Below, in pieces: positions 6,045-11,110 of a stretch of DNA of 11,110 nucleotides. Positions within the stretch are counted from its first letter, which is position 1; each line of letters begins with the position of its first letter. The DNA is from Defluviitaleaceae bacterium (GTDB lineage Bacteria > Bacillota > Clostridia > Lachnospirales > WRAX01): NCBI GenBank assembly GCA_009784355.1, contig WRBU01000023.1, forward strand, positions 1-11,110. Direction: 5' to 3'. Under the pieces are notes generated by a model that made no database searches, had not been told where the DNA came from, and worked only from the letters and a program-made list of their open reading frames with translations. A program made the translations under genes and the position numbers.

Positions 6045-7442
6045 CTAAAACCTAAAATAAATAAACGGGTTAAACGACCCATCCACCAAATTCGCCGTAA
6101 CTAATATTAGGGCAGCCGCCACCAAAACGGGCTCTAGCCACCTTAATTTTGAGTCTTGCCTCAATTTATCTTGCGCAATATATTTTAAAAGGGGTGTTGC
6201 GCCAATGATTGCAAGCACAAAAAGCCAGCCGTAGCTACGCAAGTAATATATAGATTCCGCACCCGCAACAGGGATGCCGCCTATACCAAAAAGACCTGCC
6301 AAGTCCGACATTGCCCCTGAAATTCCTTCGCCATTAAACAACACAAAGCTGATAATTATAAAAAACATTGTGTAAATGTGAGCAAGGGGTCGCCACGTCC
6401 GCTCTAATAATTTAGACAGAAAAAGCCTTTCCATTAGCAAGAAGACAGCCATCATCAAGCCCCATAGAATGAAGTTCCAGTCTGCCCCATGCCAAAGCCC
6501 TGTCAATGCCCATACAACGGCGATATTGACCACCCATCGCCCCGCCTTTACACGGTTGCCGCCCATGGGGATATATACATAATCCCTAAACCAGCGACCC
6601 AATGTAATATGCCATCTGCGCCAAAATTCGGTGATAGAGCGGGATACGTACGGATAGTTGAAGTTTTCAGGAAATTTAAAGCCAAACATTCGCCCAAGAC
6701 CAATCGCCATGTCAGAATACCCCGAAAAATCAAAATAAAGCTGCCCCGCAAAGGCAAAGGCATATAGCCAATAAAATAAGACGCTTTGCTCCTGCGAGTC
6801 TCGGAAAATCTCCACCAAATACCCCAAAGAATCCGCAATAAGCACCTTTTTTGCAAGACCAACGCAAAAACGGCGTATGCCTGCGGCAATGTCCCCTACC
6901 CGCTCTTTACGACTTTCTAGCTCCACTTCAATTTCGGAATAACGCACAATAGGGCCTGCGACCAGTTGTGGGAACAAGCACACAAAAGTTGCAAAGGTTG
7001 TAAAGTTGGCTTGCGCCCTCACGTTGCCACGGTATACGTCAATAGTATAACTCATTGTTTGGAATGTAAAAAAGCTAATGCCGATGGGCAAAGGCACTCC
7101 CGTCAAAGGTATATCGCTTCCAAAAATGGAATTGGCCGTTACAATAAAAAAATCGATATATTTGAAAAAGCCAAGCATAGCCAGCGACACAGCCACAGCG
7201 GCAATCATAAGCCCCTTTGTCCGCCGTGGCTTGTCCCTGTTTTTTTCTATTAGCAAAGAAAAAATAAAGTCAGAAATTGATGAAATCAAAAGCAACACGG
7301 TATATAGCTGTTCGCCAAAGAAGTAAAACCCAAGGCTAAACAGCAATAATACCGTGTTCCTGTATTTGCGAGGTGCAACATAATAAAACAGCAACACCAA
7401 CGGCAAGAAAATGTATAAAAATGGCAGACTAGAAAATACCAT
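6045..7442 (-). CDS. MBOAT-family O-acyltransferase (AlgI/DltB-like)
   Basis: A 465-aa polytopic membrane protein with about ten or more hydrophobic helices. Family landmarks are in order: N-terminal VFSSLPFLYIFLPL, PIGISFFTFQTMSYTIDVYR (119-138), FPQLVAGPIVR (157-167), QLYFDFSGYSDMAIGLG (234-250), ITEFWRRWHITLGRWFRDY (270-288, containing H278) and LTGLWHGADWNFILWG (313-328). H318 in WHGADW corresponds to the invariant MBOAT histidine. MBOAT proteins move an acyl group, usually acetyl, from a cytoplasmic donor to an acceptor across the membrane; AlgI is the closest functional model given the AlgJ-like partner directly downstream. The start at 7442 lies 8 nt after the lipoprotein stop with only a weak AAG before it, which points to translational coupling. 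It could serve teichoic acid or exopolysaccharide, but no dlt genes are present, so a DltB role is unlikely. Confidence 0.93.
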   Translation of the reverse strand: MVFSSLPFLYIFLPLVLLFYYVAPRKYRNTVLLLFSLGFYFFGEQLYTVLLLISSISDFIFSLLIEKNRDKPRRTKGLMIAAVAVSLAMLGFFKYIDFFIVTANSIFGSDIPLTGVPLPIGISFFTFQTMSYTIDVYRGNVRAQANFTTFATFVCLFPQLVAGPIVRYSEIEVELESRKERVGDIAAGIRRFCVGLAKKVLIADSLGYLVEIFRDSQEQSVLFYWLYAFAFAGQLYFDFSGYSDMAIGLGRMFGFKFPENFNYPYVSRSITEFWRRWHITLGRWFRDYVYIPMGGNRVKAGRWVVNIAVVWALTGLWHGADWNFILWGLMMAVFLLMERLFLSKLLERTWRPLAHIYTMFFIIISFVLFNGEGISGAMSDLAGLFGIGGIPVAGAESIYYLRSYGWLFVLAIIGATPLLKYIAQDKLRQDSKLRWLEPVLVAAALILVTANLVDGSFNPFIYFRF

Positions 7443-7450
7443 AACTTAAA

Positions 7451-8017
7451 TTAGTCAAACAAATAAGGCACATTTGCGCCAATGCCGTCAACTTCTGCCT
7501 CGGTGGCCATTGCCATCACAATAAATTGCCCATTAACAAAAACGTCCATTTTTTCAGCGTTAACACAAATCCATCTAGCGGGGTCGGCATTAGCTTCAAT
7601 TTGCGCCGCTATGTATTCGACATCCATTCCTTCGGGTACTTCCAAAAGAACCACAGCGTGAGGGATAACATTTATCATTGCCTGCGACATAACGCCTCTT
7701 GAGCCTTCAATGTAGTCAATGAACAAAACATTGTAAAAGTTATCTGACGTAAGTTCCCAAGTTTCAACCATAGGCACTTCTACGCCTTCATATAGTCTAT
7801 CCATAAGTGCCGCCAATTCAGGGTCTGGGTTGCCTCTAGGGTCTACCCAATCACCAGGGTTCCATTCGCCATTGTCGTTACCATCTACAAATGAGTAATC
7901 CCCATTATAATCGGGTTCATTGTCATACCCATTATTTTCGTCATTTCCGTTACCGCCGCAGGCAACAAGCAAAAGCCCCAAACCCGCCGTCAGCATAACT
8001 GCAAAAAACCTTTTCAT
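7451..8017 (-). CDS. DUF4358-type lipoprotein
   Basis: A 188-aa predicted lipoprotein attached to the outer face of the membrane. Residues 1-20 form a lipoprotein signal (MKRFF, hydrophobic core, lipobox LVAC with C20). An Asn/Asp/Gly-rich spacer follows (about 21-62). The C-terminal domain (about 65-188) resembles DUF4358, including LMDRLYEGV, a region of small and hydrophobic strands, and the characteristic DPARWICVNAEKMDVFVNGQFIVM. The domain function is not known, but such lipoproteins recur beside MBOAT and DHHW genes in Clostridia, so it is probably an accessory subunit of the acyl-transfer system. The ATG at 8017 is chosen because GGAGAG lies 7 nt upstream and it begins a perfect signal peptide; an in-frame ATG 14 codons earlier (8059) would bury it. 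It follows the XRE/TPR gene by 82 nt without a convincing promoter of its own. Confidence 0.85.
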   Translation of the reverse strand: MKRFFAVMLTAGLGLLLVACGGNGNDENNGYDNEPDYNGDYSFVDGNDNGEWNPGDWVDPRGNPDPELAALMDRLYEGVEVPMVETWELTSDNFYNVLFIDYIEGSRGVMSQAMINVIPHAVVLLEVPEGMDVEYIAAQIEANADPARWICVNAEKMDVFVNGQFIVMAMATEAEVDGIGANVPYLFD

Positions 8018-8099
8018 TTTAAAACTCTCCTTTTTTATTTTTAGTATTTGCTTGCACAATATATTTAGACGCAGTTAGAACAAAAAAAGTTTCAACTTT

Positions 8100-9356
8100 T
8101 TAGCCAAAAATTATTTTTGCGTAAATATCACGCATTATAATAGCTATCTCATTTGCTTTTTTGGAATTCCCTGCTTTTTTATAGCGGCATTCCAAATGCT
8201 CACAAAAATCCAACGCAAAGAAAAGCTCGCTTTTTCCTATCAAATATGGAATTATCACATTTTCAATATTCTCTGCCGAACCATTTTCTTTAAAGTGCAT
8301 TTCTTTTCGCAATCCATCAAACAGCATTGTAAAACGTTCGCTATTAGTTGCATTTGCCAAAACATCCGCCGCCAGCTCTTTCGCTTGTGCTGCCTGTTTT
8401 AACTCCAAAAGACAGCGGGCTTTATAATAGCTATTATGAAAATAATCCAGCCCGCCAACCCAAAAATATTCATGTGCCTTATTAAAATAGGCCAATGCTT
8501 CTTTGTGCTCGCTTCTTTTCATATGGTAAACGCCCAGCAAGTTTAAAATCATACCAATATATTTTTTGCGCCCCAATTTTACACCAATCGCCTCGGCTTT
8601 TGTAAGTGCCGCATCTAAAATAGGCTTTGCCCGCTCTGACTCATTTAAAAGCAAGTATGATTTACAAAGAACATGCTCTATAAATACAGAAAGTATGCTT
8701 AATGGGGTATTCTTGTGTCTTTTGCGGGCTTCTTCCAAATACATTATGGCACGCACGGGCTGACTTAACATCGAATAGTCCGCCGCAATACTATAATACG
8801 CCGCCGCCAAATTTCCTCTTGTGTACTCTGAATAATCTATGGCACGCAAGCCATACTCCAAGGCTCTTTCATAATCTTCACGCCTAAAACACAGCGTGCC
8901 AAGGTTACGGTAATATTGAAAAAGGTGCTCGCCATTCATCTTGGCTTTGTCAAGGCTATTCATCTTATTTTCGGCATCATCAAAATCGCCTATGGTAATA
9001 CATAATCCTGCATCATATAAATGATACAACATTATCAAATCACGCTCAAAAGGCAGGTTTAATATGACCGCAAGCTCACTTCCCAAATCCTTTGCATCAT
9101 CAATACGTCTGTGCGCCATTAGCTCCAACCAAACAAAAAGACTTTCACGATATGCAGCAATTTCGGCATCACTAAACGGCGCATTTTTAATACCCATGGC
9201 GGCTTTTATGGCTTTAAGCATATTTTCATCACATTCTGCCATGCCTCGTTCTATGCGGCTAATTGTAGCAACGCCACAGCCAATGTCTTTAGCTAAATTT
9301 TCTTGAGAAAGCCCCAAATGACACCGAATTTTCTTAATTTTTTCACCAATCGTCAT
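8100..9356 (-). CDS. XRE-family HTH regulator with TPR sensor domain (RRNPP-like), copy 2
   Basis: A 418-aa cytoplasmic regulator. A canonical XRE helix-turn-helix spans residues 3-56 (IGEKIKKIRCHLGLSQENLAKDIGCGVATISRIERGMA in overlapping order). Helical TPR-type repeats follow, clearest near 148-178 (RNLGTLCFRREDYERALEYGLRAI) and 270-297 (ILNLLGVYHMKRSEHKEALAYFNKAHEYF). The central MNGEHLFQYY and the C-terminal IENVIIPYLI correspond to MNTEHLYSYN and IENVAIPYFI in copy 1, which shows shared descent. GGGCGGAG lies 8 nt before the ATG. It is the first gene of a unit followed by the DUF4358 lipoprotein, MBOAT and DHHW genes, and it is divergent from an ABC exporter, so both are likely targets. 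The ACAATATTGT palindrome lies 21 nt upstream. No separate small peptide gene follows; a ligand could come from elsewhere, including a lipoprotein signal peptide. Confidence 0.9.
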   Translation of the reverse strand: MTIGEKIKKIRCHLGLSQENLAKDIGCGVATISRIERGMAECDENMLKAIKAAMGIKNAPFSDAEIAAYRESLFVWLELMAHRRIDDAKDLGSELAVILNLPFERDLIMLYHLYDAGLCITIGDFDDAENKMNSLDKAKMNGEHLFQYYRNLGTLCFRREDYERALEYGLRAIDYSEYTRGNLAAAYYSIAADYSMLSQPVRAIMYLEEARKRHKNTPLSILSVFIEHVLCKSYLLLNESERAKPILDAALTKAEAIGVKLGRKKYIGMILNLLGVYHMKRSEHKEALAYFNKAHEYFWVGGLDYFHNSYYKARCLLELKQAAQAKELAADVLANATNSERFTMLFDGLRKEMHFKENGSAENIENVIIPYLIGKSELFFALDFCEHLECRYKKAGNSKKANEIAIIMRDIYAKIIFG

Positions 9357-9377
9357 AAAATCGCTCCGCCCTTTTTC

Positions 9378-9387
9378 ACAATATTGT
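9378..9387. promoter_or_regulatory. Candidate operator palindrome ACAATATTGT upstream of XRE/TPR copy 2
   Basis: The same 10-bp palindrome as at 1704-1713. Here it lies just downstream of the -10 box, covering the likely transcription start of the regulator gene, a position suited to autorepression. The site is also within 60 bp of the divergent ABC exporter promoter. Confidence 0.5.
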
Positions 9388-9388
9388 A

Positions 9389-9418
9389 ATTTTACATCAA
9401 AATCTCCTAAAAAGTCAA
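9389..9418 (-). promoter_or_regulatory. Promoter of XRE/TPR copy 2
   Basis: On the minus strand, TTGACT (9418-9413) and TAAAAT (9394-9389) have an 18-nt spacer. It is back to back with the exporter promoter; the two -35 boxes are 21 bp apart. Confidence 0.6.
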
Positions 9419-9439
9419 GCCCTATGAAAAAACAACCGC

Positions 9440-9468
9440 TTGCTCAAAATTATTGCACATTATATAAT
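9440..9468 (+). promoter_or_regulatory. Promoter of the ABC-2 exporter operon
   Basis: TTGCTC (9440-9445) and TATAAT (9463-9468) are separated by 17 nt. The predicted start is about 20 nt before the ATPase start codon. It shares a 139-bp divergent intergenic region with XRE/TPR copy 2. Confidence 0.65.
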
Positions 9469-9495
9469 TGAAAGAAATATGAAAGGTGTGATAGC

Positions 9496-10293
9496 ATGGC
9501 AGTAATTGAAGTAAATGATTTGGTACGCAATTTCACCACAGGTGATGGTATGTTTAACCGCAACAAAAAAACAATAAATGCTGTGAAAGGCATTAGTTTT
9601 GAAGTGCAAAAAGGTGAAATTTTTGGGCTTTTGGGACAAAACGGAGCCGGCAAAACTACTACAATAAAAATGCTAATAACCATGCTTGCGCCCACAAGCG
9701 GAACTTGCCGTGTTCTTGGGTTTAATAGCTTTGGGCAGGAAAAACACATCCGCCACCGCATTAATTTTATTTTTGGCGGCGAATATGGTATTTACCGCCG
9801 TCTTTCTGCCCGTGATAATTTGAAATATTTTGCAAACCTTTACAAAGTAGACAAAGCAGTGCGGGACAGACGTGTGGACGAACTGCTTGAATTGGTAGGA
9901 CTTTCAGACCGTGCTGACACCCGTGTGGAAACCTTTTCCAAAGGAATGTCGCAGCGTGTTCAAATTGCCCGTGGACTTATAAATAATCCCGAAGTGCTGT
10001 TTATGGATGAGCCTACTATCGGGCTTGACCCACTGGGTGCAGAAAAGCTGCGTGAAATCATTAAAAAATTGCAGGCAGATGGCACAACAATTTTATTGAC
10101 CACCCACAATATGTATGAAGCTGATGAGCTTTGCGAGCGTATTGCCATTATTAAAAGCGGCGAGATTCTAAAATTGGGTACGCCGCAAGAAATTAAAGCA
10201 AACCTTAAGCCCCGCAGAGTGGAAGCAGTGGCTAGGGATGAAATAACGCTGGAAGACGCTTACATACAGCTTGTGAAAGGAGCTGATGAATAA
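9496..10293 (+). CDS. ABC-2 type exporter, ATP-binding subunit
   Basis: The 265-aa nucleotide-binding subunit of a membrane exporter. Motifs: Walker A GQNGAGKTT (47-55), signature SKGMSQR (148-154), Walker B VLFMDEP (167-173) followed by TIGLDP, and H-loop TTH (202-204). The segment normally holding the Q-loop glutamine reads NFIFGGEYGIYRRLSARDNL (90-109), with Gly where Gln is usual; this variant also occurs in related ABC-2 ATPases. The ATG at 9496 has AAAGGTG 7 nt upstream; an ATG at 9479 closes after eight codons. The stop overlaps the permease start (TAATG), so expression is coupled. Cargo cannot be told from the ATPase; lipids, peptides, antibiotics or glycans are all possible for this class. 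Confidence 0.93.
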   Translation: MAVIEVNDLVRNFTTGDGMFNRNKKTINAVKGISFEVQKGEIFGLLGQNGAGKTTTIKMLITMLAPTSGTCRVLGFNSFGQEKHIRHRINFIFGGEYGIYRRLSARDNLKYFANLYKVDKAVRDRRVDELLELVGLSDRADTRVETFSKGMSQRVQIARGLINNPEVLFMDEPTIGLDPLGAEKLREIIKKLQADGTTILLTTHNMYEADELCERIAIIKSGEILKLGTPQEIKANLKPRRVEAVARDEITLEDAYIQLVKGADE

Positions 10294-11069
10294 TGAAATC
10301 ATCCTCCATCATCTTGACTTCACTTTCACTGCAAATGAAGCAGACTTTTGTGCGCCCTATGTTTAAGTACACAATGATAGTCGGACCGCTTTTGTACACC
10401 ATAATACTCGGCGAAATTTTTAGAAACGCCAGTGCAGAAAGTTTTGTAGCATATGTTGTGTTAGGCAGCGGGCTTTTAAATTTATGGAACTCCATTGCTT
10501 TTTCGTCCGCAGGTGATATTAATAGGGAGCGTTTCTCAAATACTCTTTCCATTATATTTACAGCCCCTGCGGACTTCCGCTTAATTCTGCTTGGCAAAAT
10601 AATAGGCAATACCATCCTTTCTCTTGGCGCATTCTTTTTAAGCGTGTTTTTCGCCATTGCTTTATATCGCCCAGAAATTGCCGTACAAAACTGGCTCTTA
10701 CTTGCTATCTCACTGCTTTTGGCTCTTGTTGCCTTCATAGTCGTCAGCATATTTATAGCATATCTGCTTACTCTCTCCAAAAAAACCGAGCTGTGGATGA
10801 ACTGCCTCACATACCCCTTCGCAATCATTTTCGGTTTTTTGTTCCCTATTGAAAATCTGCCGCAAGCTGCGCAATATTTTTCGTGGGTATTCCCTCCAAC
10901 ATGGGCTGTGCGGCTTATGCGGTACTCAGTAACCGACACGGCATACAGCTTCACCAATGCTTTAATTCCGCTGTTAATCACAACAGTAATTTTCACACTT
11001 TTGGCAGGGCTGTTGTACAAAGCAATTTTTAAACAAGCGAAAGTTTCAGGTACGCTGGATATGGCGTAA
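10293..11069 (+). CDS. ABC-2 type exporter, permease subunit
   Basis: A 258-aa integral membrane protein with about six hydrophobic helices, near residues 26-45, 52-75, 101-128, 133-163, 172-190 and 225-247. The layout is that of ABC-2 permeases: a short cytoplasmic N-terminus, then a conserved amphipathic loop around INRERFSNTLSIIFTAP (76-92), and FPPTWAVRLMRY (200-211) before the last helix. It overlaps the ATPase stop by one base (TAATG), with AAAGGAG about 9 nt ahead. Another probable permease gene begins 13 nt downstream, so the transporter probably has two different membrane subunits. Cargo is unknown; proximity to the acyl-transfer operon does not establish a link. Confidence 0.9.
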   Translation: MKSSSIILTSLSLQMKQTFVRPMFKYTMIVGPLLYTIILGEIFRNASAESFVAYVVLGSGLLNLWNSIAFSSAGDINRERFSNTLSIIFTAPADFRLILLGKIIGNTILSLGAFFLSVFFAIALYRPEIAVQNWLLLAISLLLALVAFIVVSIFIAYLLTLSKKTELWMNCLTYPFAIIFGFLFPIENLPQAAQYFSWVFPPTWAVRLMRYSVTDTAYSFTNALIPLLITTVIFTLLAGLLYKAIFKQAKVSGTLDMA

Positions 11070-11082
11070 GGAGGGATAAAAT

Positions 11083-11110
11083 ATGGTGTCAAGATTTTTT
11101 TCGCAGGTAT
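11083..11110 (+). CDS. Start of a third exporter gene, probably a second ABC-2 permease (truncated by the window)
   Basis: ATG at 11083 opens M-V-S-R-F-F-S-Q-V and runs off the edge. GGAGGG at 11070-11075 gives a strong ribosome site 7 nt upstream. The 13-nt gap to the permease stop indicates the same operon. A second permease is expected for this ATPase-permease-permease arrangement, but the visible residues are too few to prove it. Confidence 0.65.

Noticed and set aside
8018..8059. 14-codon N-terminal extension of the DUF4358 lipoprotein
   Set aside because: It would place a charged stretch before a complete lipoprotein signal; the ATG at 8017 has its own GGAGAG at good spacing.
8040..8100. 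Separate promoter for the DUF4358-MBOAT-DHHW genes
   Set aside because: The best candidates (TTGAAA or TTGTTC with TAAATA or TATTGT) have wrong spacing or too few consensus matches.
8085..8103. Terminator between XRE/TPR copy 2 and the lipoprotein gene (AAAAAGTT/AACTTTTT with a T-run)
   Set aside because: The stem is almost entirely A-U with one G-C pair and a two-base loop, so it is too weak to call. Partial attenuation cannot be excluded.
10232..11092. 286-codon minus-strand open frame opposite the ABC permease
   Set aside because: It lies antisense to a clear six-helix ABC-2 permease that is coupled to its ATPase; the antisense translation shows no recognisable motif and is a shadow of codon bias.

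Overview
The window looks like the chromosome of a low-GC Gram-positive bacterium, most likely an anaerobic Clostridia member (Bacillota). The signs are AT-rich intergenic DNA, strong GGAGG-type ribosome binding sites, TTGACA/TATAAT promoters, a lipoprotein signal with an LVAC lipobox, and a DUF4358 / MBOAT / DHHW gene set that is familiar from Clostridia. No species can be named from the sequence alone.

Layout, left to right. A possible 3' end of a plus-strand gene (2-73) is followed by a MITE-like palindromic element (88-184). On the minus strand, an XRE-HTH/TPR regulator (351-1658) is followed after 4 nt by a 51-residue exported peptide (191-346), which is too short for routine gene calling. 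This has the architecture of an RRNPP-type (PlcR-PapR, PrgX, Rap-Phr) peptide-sensing pair. Bases 1659-1962 hold the regulator's promoter with two nested palindromes, a second palindromic repeat (1773-1840) and the terminator (1849-1876) of the next gene; I see nothing in 1877-1962. Next comes an M29-family metallo-aminopeptidase (1963-2952) with a textbook promoter and a palindrome on its start site. An ABC-F ATPase (3049-4515) follows, preceded by a leader of about 165 nt that contains a three-asparagine upstream ORF and competing stems. Bases 4716-4893 hold another MITE-like element and a hairpin next to the end of the following operon.

The right half is a four-gene minus-strand block: a second XRE/TPR regulator (8100-9356), a DUF4358 lipoprotein (7451-8017), an AlgI-like MBOAT acyltransferase (6045-7442) and a DHHW/AlgJ-like SGNH protein (4894-6036). 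Together they look like a regulated system that transfers acyl groups, probably acetyl, across the membrane onto an extracellular polymer. Divergent from it, on the plus strand, is an ABC-2 exporter: ATPase (9496-10293), permease (10293-11069) and the first codons of a second permease (11083 to the edge).

The two XRE/TPR regulators are diverged paralogues. Each is immediately upstream of an exported product, and each promoter carries the same 10-bp palindrome ACAATATTGT. Its core CAATATTG occurs a third time in the window, on the aminopeptidase promoter. My main hypothesis is a small peptide-responsive regulatory network in which secreted peptide, regulator, operator, aminopeptidase and surface-modification operon are linked.
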